64,000 bases of DNA. Origin: Streptomyces humicola (lineage in GTDB: Bacteria; Actinomycetota; Actinomycetes; Streptomycetales; Streptomycetaceae). Within the stretch, counting starts at the first letter, position 1; each line of letters starts with the position of its first letter. The translations under genes were made by a program, and so were the position numbers. The stretch is from contig NZ_JANFNG010000016.1 of the NCBI RefSeq assembly GCF_024436035.1, forward strand, positions 79,903 through 143,902, written 5' to 3'. This document shows positions 34,548 to 43,815 of this stretch, in pieces. The notes beneath the pieces were generated by a model, which saw nothing but the letters and a program-made list of their open reading frames with translations, did no database searches and had not been told where the DNA came from.

Positions 34548-35651
34548 CTAGCCCTCGCCGCCGGGGAGCTCGTACGCGTCGGCGATGAGCTCGAACGAGC
34601 GGAGCCGTGCCTCGCCGCCGTGGGCGTTGGAGGTGATCATCAGCTCGTCGGCGCCGGTGCGCTTGGCGAGCGCACCCAGGCCCTCGCGCACCGCCTCCGG
34701 CGTGCCGTACTCGACATTGGCGAGCCACGAGTCCACGAACTCCCGCTCCAGCGAGGTGAAGTGGTAGGCCTCCGTCTCCTCCGGTGACGGGACGAGCCCC
34801 GGGCGGCCCGTGCGCAGCCGCAGCATCGCCAGGGCACCGGTCAGCACCTGGCGCCGCGCCTCACGCTCGTCGTCGGCCGCGAAGGCCTGGACGCCGATCA
34901 GCGCGTACGGGCGGTCGAGCACCGCCGACGGCCGGAAGGAGTCCCGGTACAGCGCGAGCGCCGGGATGGTGTTCGCGGCGGAGAAGTGATGGGCGAAGGC
35001 GAACGGCAACCCGAGCGCGCCGGCGAGCTGGGCGCTGAAGCCGCTCGACCCGAGCAGCCAGACGGGAGGCCTCCCCGCCGTCGTCCCCTGGACCGGGCCG
35101 GGCACGGCATGGATACGGCGATAAGGGTGGCCGTCGGGGAAGTCGTCGTCGAGGAAGCGGATCAACTCCGCAAGTTGCTGAGGGAAGTCATCGGCGCCCT
35201 CGGCACGCTCGGTGCGGCGCAGCGCGGCCGCCGTCGCACCGTCGGTGCCGGGCGCGCGGCCGAGGCCCAGGTCGACGCGGCCGGGCGCAAGCGCCTCCAG
35301 CGTCCCGAACTGCTCGGCGATCACCAGCGGCGCGTGGTTGGGCAGCATCACGCCGCCGGAGCCGAGCCGGATGGTACGGGTGTGGGCGGCGAGGTTGGCG
35401 AGGATGACGGCGGGCGAGGAGCTGGCGACGCCCGGCATCGAATGGTGTTCGGCGACCCAGTAGCGGTGGAAGCCGCGCGCCTCTGCCCGGCGGGCGAGCG
35501 CGGCGCTGGTGCGCAGCGCGTCGGCGGAGCTGCGGCCGCTGCCGACGGTCGCGAGATCAAGAACGGAGAGCGGTACGGGTGCGGTGCCCCGGGCCGCGCC
35601 GCGGATCCCCTGTGCGTCAGCCGTCTGCTGCTCGGCCTGCTCGTCGCCCAC
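34548..35651 (-). CDS. LLM-class flavin-dependent oxidoreductase
   Basis: A 367-residue luciferase-like monooxygenase-family protein with a TIM-barrel fold. [20 protein letters not shown] is the typical first strand; [20 protein letters not shown] and [20 protein letters not shown] are the signature blocks of the alkanal-monooxygenase alpha-like group, and [14 protein letters not shown] follows. These proteins use reduced FMN (or F420). I prefer the GTG at 35651, which has GGGAGG nine bases upstream, over the GTG at 35681. It ends 3 bp from the cdgA stop on the opposite strand. It lies 80 bp after the GntR gene and may share its transcript. Confidence 0.88.
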   Translation of the reverse strand: MGDEQAEQQTADAQGIRGAARGTAPVPLSVLDLATVGSGRSSADALRTSAALARRAEARGFHRYWVAEHHSMPGVASSSPAVILANLAAHTRTIRLGSGGVMLPNHAPLVIAEQFGTLEALAPGRVDLGLGRAPGTDGATAAALRRTERAEGADDFPQQLAELIRFLDDDFPDGHPYRRIHAVPGPVQGTTAGRPPVWLLGSSGFSAQLAGALGLPFAFAHHFSAANTIPALALYRDSFRPSAVLDRPYALIGVQAFAADDEREARRQVLTGALAMLRLRTGRPGLVPSPEETEAYHFTSLEREFVDSWLANVEYGTPEAVREGLGALAKRTGADELMITSNAHGGEARLRSFELIADAYELPGGEG

Positions 35652-35731
35652 GCTTCGTCGCCTCCCGGATGCCGGATGCACCTGTGCCTTCGGCAGCGGT
35701 CAACCGGATCAGCGGCTGTGCGTATTCCCGT

Positions 35732-36472
35732 TCACGCGGGGCGGTCCTGCGGCGTGCCGGGCAGCCCGCAGGCTTGCATTCCGTCGACGGGGACGAGCCG
35801 CCGCAGCGCATCCTGCATGTGCTCGTCGAGCAGTTCGATCAGCAGCTTCTCGTCGCCCTCCCGCAGCGCCTCGATGATCGCCGCATGCTCGGCGACGAGG
35901 TCGGTCGGGGCGCTGTAGGTGACCGTGAGCGCGGACAGGCACATCCGCGTCTCGACGAACAACGTGTCGGCCATCCGGGCGAGCCGCGGACTGCCGGACT
36001 CGGCGATGAGGATCTGGTGCAGCTCCATGTCGGCCGCGGCGAGCGCCGCTGGGTCGCCTTGCCGTGCCGCCGCCGCCATCGCACGGTGCGCCGTGGCGAG
36101 CCGGGCGGCGGTGCGCTGCGGGTGGTGGCGGATCACGATGCGGCAGGCGGCGGCCTCGATCGCGGTCCGGGCGAGGTAGATGTCGGTGACGTCGTCGTCG
36201 GACAGTTCGACGACGAACACCCCGCGGTGCGGTTCGCTGCGCAGAATGCCCTGTTGGACCAGGCGTTGCATGGCCTCGCGCAGCGGCCCGCGGCTCACCC
36301 CGAGCTGGGCGGCGAGCTCGACCTCGCCGAGCTGGCGGCCGGGGGCGAGGGTGCCGTCCATTACCGCCTCGGTGAGACGACGTGCGATGACGATCGCGGC
36401 GGGTTCCCGCTTGACGGGAGCGAGACGCCGCTCGCCCTCCCGGGACTCACTGGCTGGGCCGGACGTCACCAT
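35732..36472 (-). CDS. GntR-family regulator, FCD (FadR) type
   Basis: A 246-residue repressor. The winged helix-turn-helix (about 25-85) reads GRQLGEVELAAQLGVSRGPL and REAMQRLVQQGILRSEPHRG; the FCD ligand domain (about 95-225) has the metal-ligand type stretch DMELHQILIAESGSPRL and VAEHAAIIEALREGDE with the two histidines. The ATG at 36472 is chosen; a GTG five codons earlier is the alternative. It sits at the end of the leftward catabolic operon. FadR-type regulators bind TTGT-ACAA-like sites, and such sites occur upstream of the two isomerase-like genes and of the gabD/gabT pair, so this protein is the natural candidate for them. Confidence 0.9.
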   Translation of the reverse strand: MVTSGPASESREGERRLAPVKREPAAIVIARRLTEAVMDGTLAPGRQLGEVELAAQLGVSRGPLREAMQRLVQQGILRSEPHRGVFVVELSDDDVTDIYLARTAIEAAACRIVIRHHPQRTAARLATAHRAMAAAARQGDPAALAAADMELHQILIAESGSPRLARMADTLFVETRMCLSALTVTYSAPTDLVAEHAAIIEALREGDEKLLIELLDEHMQDALRRLVPVDGMQACGLPGTPQDRPA

Positions 36473-36539
36473 CGCTCCTCGTGCCACTGGGACTGGCGGT
36501 CTGCTGGGCAGGGCTGGACTGCCGGGACAGGCGCTCGAG

Positions 36540-37313
36540 CTAGCCGCTCGCCGCGTCGAAGAGCGTACCCAGCCCCTCGCGCGCGGTGTCGGCGCCCAAC
36601 AGCCGCAGCCCCTCCCACACCGTGACCTGGTTGGCGGTGAGCACCGGCTTGCCGACCGCGTCCTCCAGGTCGGCGAGGTACGCGGCGGTGTGCAGCGCGG
36701 TGTCCGGCAGCAGGACCGCCTCGGCCTCGGGGTGGTCGCCGCCGCGGGCCAGCGCGAGCACCTCGGAGCGGCCCCAGGTGCCGACCTCCGCCGCGGTGAT
36801 GATCCCGCTGCCGTGGGTGGAGACGACCTCGGCGCCGGACTCCTTCAGGAACGTGGTGAAGTGCTCGGCGACGTCCTCGGGGTAGGTCGCGGCGACGGCC
36901 ACCCGCCGGACGCCAAGCGCCTGCACGGCGTGCGCGAAGGCGAACGAGGTGGAGGAGGCGGGGATTCCGGCCACCTCGGAGAGCTCCCGCACCTGCTGCT
37001 CCGCGCCGTGCCGGCCGAAGACGAAGCTGGCGCTGGTGCACGCCCACACCACCGCCTGGGCTCCGTGGACTGCGAGCTCCCGCGCCCCGGCGGCGAGCCG
37101 TGCGGCCGATCCCATCTCCAGCAGCGCGTCGACGCGGTGCGCGTCCTCGCCGATGTCGGTATGGACCAGCGGCAGCCGGACGCGGGGACCGGAGCGCGCG
37201 ACGAGCCGTTCGAGCAGCGGATAGTCGTCCTCGGCGGAGTGGCCGGGATAGAGGAAGCCGACCGTGCGGGCGATGCCCCCGGTGGATCCGGCCCGGTTGT
37301 GCGTGACGGTCAT
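36540..37313 (-). CDS. Maleate isomerase/Asp-Glu racemase family protein lacking one catalytic Cys
   Basis: A 257-residue member of the Asp/Glu/hydantoin racemase and maleate isomerase superfamily. The first half has the nucleophile VVWACTSASFVFG. Where the paralogue at 37432 has FISCTNLPTYD, this one has LLPDTALHT: the second cysteine is replaced by Asp. The C-terminal TANQVTVWEGLRLLG matches the family. Racemases and maleate isomerases need both cysteines, so this protein should act differently, perhaps as a decarboxylase-like or partner subunit. The ATG at 37313 follows GGAAGGGGG. It is 67 bp upstream of the GntR gene and has an operator candidate at 37354. Confidence 0.85.
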   Translation of the reverse strand: MTVTHNRAGSTGGIARTVGFLYPGHSAEDDYPLLERLVARSGPRVRLPLVHTDIGEDAHRVDALLEMGSAARLAAGARELAVHGAQAVVWACTSASFVFGRHGAEQQVRELSEVAGIPASSTSFAFAHAVQALGVRRVAVAATYPEDVAEHFTTFLKESGAEVVSTHGSGIITAAEVGTWGRSEVLALARGGDHPEAEAVLLPDTALHTAAYLADLEDAVGKPVLTANQVTVWEGLRLLGADTAREGLGTLFDAASG

Positions 37314-37353
37314 GGCGCCCCCTTCCGTCCGTCAGCATAGGCGGGATCCGCGG

Positions 37354-37365
37354 ATTGTCGACAGT
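37354..37365. promoter_or_regulatory. GntR-type operator candidate 1
   Basis: ATTGTCGACAGT, within GATTGTCGACAGTCCTACAG, lies 41 bp upstream of the isomerase-like gene at 36540-37313. The same core plus TCCTAC recurs at 54300. It is close to the palindrome expected for FCD-type GntR regulators. Confidence 0.6.
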
Positions 37366-37431
37366 CCTACAGAAGTCCTACAGACTTCCTTCCCTGCAAC
37401 CTCAGTTGAGGCCTCAGGTGAAACTGAAACC

Positions 37432-38463
37432 TCAGGTGAAGCCGAGCCGGCCGCCGAGGTCGTCGGGCGGGGACGGTGGAGAGGGCGGGTCGAGGGCGTC
37501 GAACGCCTCCGACTCCCCGACCGCCTCCGCCACCGCCTCGGCCAGCGGCTCGCCGAGCGGCTGGCCCGCGAGGGCCGGCTCGGGCACGCCGGCCGACGGC
37601 TCGGTGAACGCCTGCTCGGCCAGGGCCGGCTCCGCCAGCGCCTGCTCGGGGAAGCCCTGCCCGGGCTCGACGATCTCCATCGGCGGCAGCACCACGGCCG
37701 ACACCGCAGGCGCGATCCCGACCCGCGCCTCCGGGTCGAGCAGGGCCTGGTACGGGCCGACCGCCTGCGCCCCCATCCGCCGCAGCGCCGCCCACATCGT
37801 CACCTGGTTGGCGGAGAGCACCGGCATCCGCAACTCCGCTTCGAGCTGCGGGATCACGTCATACGTCGGGAGGTTGGTGCAGCTGATGAAGAGCGCCTCG
37901 GCGGCGCCGACCACCGCATTGCGGGCCATGTCGACCACGTCCCGGTACGGCACCCGCCAGATCTCCCGGGTCAGACCGAGGTACGCGCGCCCGGTGACCG
38001 CGATCCCCGCCTCACCGAGGAACGCCTCCAGGGAGTCGGTCACCGACTTGGTGTACGGGGTGACGACGGCGATCCGCCGTGCCCCGACGTCGCGCAGCGC
38101 TTCGAGGAGCGCACCCGAGGTGGTCACGGCCGGCAGCCCGGCCGCGCTCTCGCGCATCGCCGCGCACATCGCCTCCTCGCCGGCCCGGCCGCCGACGAAG
38201 CTGCCCGACGTGCAGGCATATGCGAGGGATTCGGGCATGACGATGTGCAGCGCGCGGACGGCCTCGCGCAGCGTCTCGTGCTCACTGATCATGCGGGCCA
38301 TGTCGAGGCTGACCTCGACGGGCACAAAAGGGGTTCGCGTCAGATGCAGGGAGACCTCGTCGGGCACCCAGCGCCACAGTTCGCGATCGAGCGCGAAATC
38401 GAACGGCGCTACGACACCGACACCCCGCTGTGGCAGCGGTCCGCCGAGAAAAGTGATGTCCAT
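37432..38463 (-). CDS. Maleate isomerase/arylmalonate decarboxylase family protein (EutA-like)
   Basis: A 343-residue member of the same superfamily with both active-site cysteines, AYACTSGSFVGG and ALFISCTNLPTYD, so maleate cis-trans isomerase or racemase-type chemistry is plausible. EutA proteins annotated in ectoine-use clusters belong here too. After the domain (ending near 250) comes a tail of about 80 residues rich in Glu, Ala and Pro (EQALAEPALAEQAFTEPSAG), probably disordered. The ATG at 38463 has GAAGGGG upstream. It leads the leftward operon, 118 bp before its paralogue, and an operator candidate lies at 38574. Confidence 0.85.
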   Translation of the reverse strand: MDITFLGGPLPQRGVGVVAPFDFALDRELWRWVPDEVSLHLTRTPFVPVEVSLDMARMISEHETLREAVRALHIVMPESLAYACTSGSFVGGRAGEEAMCAAMRESAAGLPAVTTSGALLEALRDVGARRIAVVTPYTKSVTDSLEAFLGEAGIAVTGRAYLGLTREIWRVPYRDVVDMARNAVVGAAEALFISCTNLPTYDVIPQLEAELRMPVLSANQVTMWAALRRMGAQAVGPYQALLDPEARVGIAPAVSAVVLPPMEIVEPGQGFPEQALAEPALAEQAFTEPSAGVPEPALAGQPLGEPLAEAVAEAVGESEAFDALDPPSPPSPPDDLGGRLGFT

Positions 38464-38573
38464 GGACGAGGCCCCTTCACGGACGCAGGGACGCAGGGCT
38501 GGATGCGGACGAGAGCAGGTCCGCAGGCATGTCCGAAACGGACGACCGGTGTGTGGAGCTGTGGACAGGTAGA

Positions 38574-38583
38574 TTGTTGACAA
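38574..38583. promoter_or_regulatory. GntR-type operator candidate 2
   Basis: TTGTTGACAA, within AGATTGTTGACAACGG, lies in the gap between the leftward isomerase operon (start 38463) and the rightward dehydrogenase gene (start 38700). It differs from TTGTCGACAA by one base. It could control both directions. Confidence 0.55.
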
Positions 38584-38699
38584 CGGTAGATACGGATTCC
38601 TAACGTGGTCAATCCGCCATGGGACCCCACCGGGGACACGCCATTGCAGCGGGCCTCCACCATGACAGCAGGCTCACATTTCGGGGCGGTTTCACGCCA

Positions 38700-39677
38700 A
38701 TGACCGTTCACACCCTTCTTGTCCTTGTCACGGGCGGTGAGCTTCCGCCGCAGCTGGACCGGTTGACACCCGGTGCCAGGATTGTGCGGGCCGACAGCGA
38801 CCCGGCGCGCCTTTCCTCCCAGCTCTCCGAGGCGGATGTCCTGCTCGTCTGGGATTTCGACACCGACCTGATCCGCGCCGCATGGCCGGACGAGGGGCCC
38901 GTGCCCGCCTGGGTGCACACCGCAAGCGCGGGCGTCGACCGGCTCATCTTCCCTGCGCTCGTGGAATCCAAGGCGGTCCTGACCAACGCGCGAGGCATTT
39001 TCGAGCAGCCGATCGCCGAATACGTCGCTGGGCTCGTGCTCGCCATGGCCAAGGATTTCCGCGGCACATGGGAGCTTCAGCGGCAGCGCCGTTGGCGGCA
39101 CCGGGAGACATTGCGGGTGGCCGGCACAAAGGCGCTGGTCGTCGGCTCGGGGCCGATCGGACGGGCCGTCGGCTGCACCCTCGCCGCGCTCGGCATCGCC
39201 GTCGACCTCGTCGGGCGCACCGGGCGCGACGACGATCCGGAGTTCGGCCGAATCCACCCCTCCGACGCCCTCTCGGGGCTGCTGCCGGAGGCCGACTGGG
39301 TGGTGTGCGCGGCGCCGCTCACCGAGCAGACGCGCGGCATGTTCGGCGCCTCCGCCTTCGCCAGGATGAAGTCGTCAGCGCGGCTGATCAACGTCGGGCG
39401 CGGGCCGCTGGTCGTCGGTGACGAACTGGTGGATGCGCTGCTGGAGCACCGTATCGCCGGCGCGGCGCTCGACGTCTTCGAGGACGAGCCGCTCCCCGAG
39501 GACCACCGCATGTGGGATGTGCCCGGCCTTCTCGTCTCGCCGCACATGAGCGCCGACACCATCGGGTGGCGGGACGATCTGGCCGAGCAGTTCCTTGACA
39601 ACTACGCACGGTGGGTGGACGGTCGGCCTCTGCTCAATGTCGTCGACAAGCGCCTCGGCTACGTGCCCGTTGCCTGA
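38700..39677 (+). CDS. D-2-hydroxyacid dehydrogenase
   Basis: A 325-residue NAD-dependent dehydrogenase of the D-isomer 2-hydroxyacid family. ALVVGSGPIGRAVGCTLAAL is the Rossmann glycine motif (G-x-G-x-x-G). The catalytic arginine lies in INVGRGPLVVGDEL, the glutamate in ALDVFEDEPLPEDH, and the histidine in LLVSPHMSADT. The ATG at 38700 is chosen by family start; the frame extends 27 codons further up. It reduces or oxidises a 2-oxo/2-hydroxy acid. With the amidase 24 bp downstream and the isomerase-like genes diverging, it probably acts in one catabolic route, whose substrate is not evident. Confidence 0.9.
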   Translation: MTVHTLLVLVTGGELPPQLDRLTPGARIVRADSDPARLSSQLSEADVLLVWDFDTDLIRAAWPDEGPVPAWVHTASAGVDRLIFPALVESKAVLTNARGIFEQPIAEYVAGLVLAMAKDFRGTWELQRQRRWRHRETLRVAGTKALVVGSGPIGRAVGCTLAALGIAVDLVGRTGRDDDPEFGRIHPSDALSGLLPEADWVVCAAPLTEQTRGMFGASAFARMKSSARLINVGRGPLVVGDELVDALLEHRIAGAALDVFEDEPLPEDHRMWDVPGLLVSPHMSADTIGWRDDLAEQFLDNYARWVDGRPLLNVVDKRLGYVPVA

Positions 39678-39701
39678 AAAAACTCCGTTCGGAGGGCCCG
39701 C

Positions 39702-41090
39702 ATGACCGACCTGCACGAACTGACGGCTCGTCAACTCCTTCAGGGCTACGCGGACCGGACGTTCTCGCCGGTCGAGGTCGTCGGCTCAGTGCTGGAGCGC
39801 ATCGAGGCCGTGCAGCCGCGCGTCAACGCCTTCTGCCGTATCGACTCCGAGGCGGCGATGGACACGGCGCGCGCCTCCGAGGAGCGGTGGCGGCGCGGGG
39901 AGCCGGCCGGGCTGGTCGACGGCGTACCGGTCTCGGTCAAGGACATCCTGCTGCTGCGCGGCGGCCCGACGCTGCGCGGCTCGCTCACCATCGACCCGAA
40001 GGGCCAGGCGTGGGACGAGGACGCCCCGTCGGTCGCGCGGCTGCGCGAGCACGGCGCCGTCTTCACCGGCAAGACGACGACGCCGGAGTTCGGCTGGAAG
40101 GGCGTCACCGACAGCCCGGTCTACGGCATCACCCGCAACCCGCACGATCCGTCACGCACCGCGGGAGGGTCCAGCGGCGGCAGCGCGGCGGCCGTCGCTC
40201 TCGGCGCCGGACCGATGAGTCTGGGCACGGACGGCGGCGGCTCGGTGCGCATCCCGGCGTCCTTCTGCGGGGTCTTCGGACTGAAGCCGACGTACGGCAG
40301 GGTGCCGCTGTATCCGGCGAGCGCGTTCGGGACGCTGGCCCATGTCGGTCCGCTCACACGGGACGCCGCCGACGCCGCCTTGATGATGGACGTCATCAGC
40401 GCCCCCGATTGGCGCGACTGGTCCGGGCTCCCGGCGATGGAAGGCGACTTCACCTCGGTCATCACGGGCGGCGTTGCAGGACTGCGGATCGCGTACAGCC
40501 CGTCGTTGGGCGGCATCGCGAGCGTGGCCCCGGATGTCGCGGCGGTCGTCCGGCGGGCCGCGGACCGCCTCGCCGGGCTCGGCGCGATCGTCGAGGAGGC
40601 CGATCCGCCGATCGGCGAGGACCCGGTTGAGGCCTTTCACACCCTGTGGTTCAGCGGCGCTGCCAAGGTCGTGGAGCATCTCGCGCCGGAGCAGCGCGCG
40701 TTGCTCGACCCGGGTCTGCGGGAGATCTGCGAGCAGGGCGCCGGCTACAGCGCGCTGGAGTACCTGGGCGCGGTGGACGTACGCATGCGGCTGGGCCACG
40801 CGATGGGCTGCTTCCACGAGTCCTACGACCTGCTGCTCACCCCAACGCTGCCGATCACGGCCTTCGCGGCGGGCCGCGAGGCGCCGGAGGGCGCGCCGAG
40901 CCCGCGGTGGACGGGGTGGACGCCGTTCACCTACCCGTTCAACATGACCCAGCAGCCGGCCGCGTCGGTGCCGTGCGGCACGGACGGGAGCGGGCTGCCG
41001 GTGGGTGTGCAGCTGGTGGGGGCGCGCCATGCGGACGCGCTGGTGCTGCGCGCCTCGCACGCCCTGTACGAGTCGGGACTGCCGCTCTGA
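39702..41090 (+). CDS. Amidase, amidase-signature family
   Basis: A 462-residue serine amidase. The signature runs [17 protein letters not shown] then [20 protein letters not shown]. The catalytic triad is the Lys in PVSVKDI, the cis-Ser in GGSSGGS, and the nucleophile Ser in GGGSVR. It hydrolyses an amide to acid and ammonia; maleamate-type or carbamoyl substrates would fit the neighbouring maleate isomerase-like proteins, but that is inference. The ATG follows CGGAGGG. It is the last gene of the rightward pair. Confidence 0.92.
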   Translation: MTDLHELTARQLLQGYADRTFSPVEVVGSVLERIEAVQPRVNAFCRIDSEAAMDTARASEERWRRGEPAGLVDGVPVSVKDILLLRGGPTLRGSLTIDPKGQAWDEDAPSVARLREHGAVFTGKTTTPEFGWKGVTDSPVYGITRNPHDPSRTAGGSSGGSAAAVALGAGPMSLGTDGGGSVRIPASFCGVFGLKPTYGRVPLYPASAFGTLAHVGPLTRDAADAALMMDVISAPDWRDWSGLPAMEGDFTSVITGGVAGLRIAYSPSLGGIASVAPDVAAVVRRAADRLAGLGAIVEEADPPIGEDPVEAFHTLWFSGAAKVVEHLAPEQRALLDPGLREICEQGAGYSALEYLGAVDVRMRLGHAMGCFHESYDLLLTPTLPITAFAAGREAPEGAPSPRWTGWTPFTYPFNMTQQPAASVPCGTDGSGLPVGVQLVGARHADALVLRASHALYESGLPL

Positions 41091-41198
41091 CTCGTAGATC
41101 GAACAAATGGCGCGTTTCCTTCTTCCGCCGCACTGCGCCGCCGATACGGTCAACAGCAGCATGGTTTCAGCCACGTTGCGACAGTGCGGAGACCGGAC

Positions 41199-42293
41199 AT
41201 GACAGAGGTAGCGGATCGAATACCTGCACCACCGCTGAAAGCCGTCCCGTTCTATTGCCCCATCGCGCCGGCCGTCCACCCTCTTGTCGACGACATCGAC
41301 GCCGCAGCCGTGCGGTGGATGATGCGACAGGAACTCGACTCCGACCCCCGTCAACTGCACCGTCTCACCCTGTGTGATTTCGGGGGGTTGACGGCGAAGA
41401 CGATGCCGTACGGCTTGCCCCGCGCGCTGACGGCAATGGCGAAATTCCACTCTGTGCTCTTCTCGCTCGACGACAGCCAATGCGACGAAGTGCCCGTCAC
41501 GCCGGCTGATCTCTCCCGTACGACCGCGAACATCCTGCGCGCCGTGGAAGGCGCCGGGGATGCCGGATCCGATGGCGACTCGCCGCACGCGGCCGCAATG
41601 CGCAAGCTGCGCACGGAAATGGAGGAACACGCCTCACCCAATCAACTGCGGCGCTGGGCCGAGGCGATGCGCACCTATGCCCATGGCTTGGTATGGGAGG
41701 CCGAATACCGCACGGCGAGCGGTCTTCCCGCGCTCAACGACTACGTCGCCATGTGGATGCGGGCGATAGGAATGGCACCGTCCACGGCACTGATCGATGT
41801 GATGGCCGGATATGAGGTGCCCGATCGCGATCTGGAGCGTCCCGCCGTCCGCGCTCTCACCGAGATGACGTGGACATTGGTGAGCTGGGACAACGACTTC
41901 TATTCCCGGAACAAGGAGATCTCCCGGGCCGGGGACGATCTCAATCTGATCGATGTCCTCGCCCATGAGCGCGGTTGCGATCCCGCCGAAGCGCTCGAAG
42001 AGGCGGTGACGCTGCGCGACCGGGTCATGGTGCATTTCCTCCGTCTGCGACAGCAGGTCGTCGCCGGCGGCGCGGGCAGTGAACTGCGGCGCTATGTGCA
42101 CGGCCTGGGCCAGTTCATCCGCGGCCACCTCGACTGGGCCTCGCACTGTGCGCGGTACACGGCCCCGTCCGTGGCACCCGTGGCGGCACCGGCCTCGCCT
42201 GCGGACTGGTGGAAGGGGCTCCCGGCGGACGTCAGCCGAGAACCCCTTCCCATCCCGGCCATTGCCTGGTGGTGGGGAACCCTGGACGCGTAG
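41199..42293 (+). CDS. Class I terpene synthase
   Basis: A 364-residue terpene cyclase that ionises a prenyl diphosphate. The acidic metal motif is FSLDDSQCDE (Asp91, Asp92), close to D-D-x-x-x-D/E. The NSE motif is WDNDFYSRNKE (N232-D233, S236, E240). The conserved Arg-Tyr pair near the C-terminus is in HCARYTAP. These are complete, so activity is likely; the product cannot be told from sequence. The ATG at 41199 has GGAGA upstream. No prenyltransferase lies next to it. The P450 gene faces it with only 7 bp between the stops, so a joint pathway is possible but they are on opposite strands. Confidence 0.9.
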   Translation: MTEVADRIPAPPLKAVPFYCPIAPAVHPLVDDIDAAAVRWMMRQELDSDPRQLHRLTLCDFGGLTAKTMPYGLPRALTAMAKFHSVLFSLDDSQCDEVPVTPADLSRTTANILRAVEGAGDAGSDGDSPHAAAMRKLRTEMEEHASPNQLRRWAEAMRTYAHGLVWEAEYRTASGLPALNDYVAMWMRAIGMAPSTALIDVMAGYEVPDRDLERPAVRALTEMTWTLVSWDNDFYSRNKEISRAGDDLNLIDVLAHERGCDPAEALEEAVTLRDRVMVHFLRLRQQVVAGGAGSELRRYVHGLGQFIRGHLDWASHCARYTAPSVAPVAAPASPADWWKGLPADVSREPLPIPAIAWWWGTLDA

Positions 42294-42300
42294 CCGTCCG

Positions 42301-43815
42301 TCAGCCCGCCGGTCGCCGCAGCCAGTCGGCCAGCCGCCGCCACCAGCGACGGCGGCGCGGGCCCGCCGCCGTGTCCGCAGCCTCCGTCCCGGGGCCTGCA
42401 GCGTCCGCCGGCTGCCCGGACTCCGACGCCGACTCCGGCTGCCGCTGGGCGGGCGGTGTCACGGGCAGGTAGGGAGCCGACTGCTCCGGCTGCTTCGGCC
42501 CCGGTGTGAACTCCACGGGCAGTTCGACCAGATGGCGGGACATCAGCGAAGAGTTGACGCGCAGCTCGCTATCGGGCACGGAGAGGTGGAGGTCGGGGAG
42601 CCGGGTCAGCAGTACGTCGATCCCGGTGTCCGCAATGGCCCGGCCGATGGCGCGGCCGGGGCATTCGTGCGGACCACCGCTGAAGGCGAGATGGGAGGAG
42701 TTGGCGCTGCCGTCATCGGGGTCGTCGGGGTCGGTACGGATGGCCGGGTCGACGTTGCCGGCGGCGAGCCCAAGGATCACCATGTCACCGCCCTTGATGT
42801 GCTGTCCGCCGAGTTCCGTGTCGCCGGTGGCCCAGCGGCCGAGGATGGTGGTGAACGGCGGCTCGTTCCACAGCACTTGCTCCACGGCGTCGGGCAGGCT
42901 GAGGTGCCCTCCCCGGGCGGCCAGTGAGGAGCGCAGATTGCGGTCGGTGAGCAGCCTGCGCAGCGTGTTGGCAATCAGGTTGGCGGTGGTCTCGAACGCC
43001 GCGATGAGCACGAGCCGCAGGTGCTGCTCGGCCTCGGCGTCGGTGAGGTTGGAGTGGTGTTCGATGAGCCAGCTCGCGAAGTCGGGGCCGGGCGCGACAC
43101 GCTTCTCCGCGACGAGCTCCCCGAGCAGCTGCATGATGTAGGCATTGCTGGCGACGGCCGTCTCCGTCCCCTGGATCATGTCGCGGGCGGCCTCGACCAG
43201 CCGTGGCCCGTACTTCTCGGGCATGCCGAGCAGCTGCGTCATGACGAGCATCGGAAGCTGTTCGGCGAACTGGTTCACCAGCTCCGCGCGCCCGTCCGTG
43301 GTGAAGTCGTCGATCAGCTGATGGGCGAAGCGGGTGATGTGGCGGCGCACGCCTCGGCCGTTGAATCGGTCGAGGCTCGCGGTGACGGCGCCGCGCAGCC
43401 GCTCGTGCTCGGCGCCGTCGGTGAAGACGCAGATCGGCTGCCAGGCCACGATGGGCGCGAGCGGGTGCTCCGGGCCGACCTTCCCGTCCTGCAGGGCGTG
43501 CCAGCGGCGGGAGTCCCGCGAGAAACGCGAGGGACTGCGCATGACTTCGAGGTTCTCGTGGTAGCCCAGGACGAGCCAGGCCGGCACGTCACCATGGACG
43601 AGGACCGGCGCCACCGTGCCGTGTTCGCGGCGCAGACGCTCGTAGAGGCCCATCGGGTCCGATTCGGCCTCGGCGCCGAACAGCCGCCGCAGGGCGGGGC
43701 CCGACGAGCCGTGGGCGGGGCACCCAGGCGGCGGCGCGGTCAGCGCGTCGGCGTGGGCGTCGGCATGGGAGTGGTCCGTGGGGGACGGGACAGGAGGGTT
43801 GCTTGGACTGGTCAC
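42301..43815 (-). CDS. cvnE: Cytochrome P450 of CYP157 type, no ExxR motif
   Basis: A 504-residue P450. The haem-binding loop is FSGGPHECPGRAIG with the ligand Cys385. The I helix reads LVLIAAFETTANLIAN. The K helix reads AVEQVLWNEPP (312-316 EQVLW), so both residues of the usual E-x-x-R are missing; S. coelicolor CYP157C1 is reported to have EQSLW at this place. P450s of this family sit in conservons. The tail past 440 is disordered and ends in Arg/Trp-rich RRRRWWRRLADWLRR, which could bind membrane. The GTG overlaps the GTPase stop (GTGA). Partners for electron transfer are not encoded nearby. Confidence 0.9.
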   Translation of the reverse strand: MTSPSNPPVPSPTDHSHADAHADALTAPPPGCPAHGSSGPALRRLFGAEAESDPMGLYERLRREHGTVAPVLVHGDVPAWLVLGYHENLEVMRSPSRFSRDSRRWHALQDGKVGPEHPLAPIVAWQPICVFTDGAEHERLRGAVTASLDRFNGRGVRRHITRFAHQLIDDFTTDGRAELVNQFAEQLPMLVMTQLLGMPEKYGPRLVEAARDMIQGTETAVASNAYIMQLLGELVAEKRVAPGPDFASWLIEHHSNLTDAEAEQHLRLVLIAAFETTANLIANTLRRLLTDRNLRSSLAARGGHLSLPDAVEQVLWNEPPFTTILGRWATGDTELGGQHIKGGDMVILGLAAGNVDPAIRTDPDDPDDGSANSSHLAFSGGPHECPGRAIGRAIADTGIDVLLTRLPDLHLSVPDSELRVNSSLMSRHLVELPVEFTPGPKQPEQSAPYLPVTPPAQRQPESASESGQPADAAGPGTEAADTAAGPRRRRWWRRLADWLRRPAG

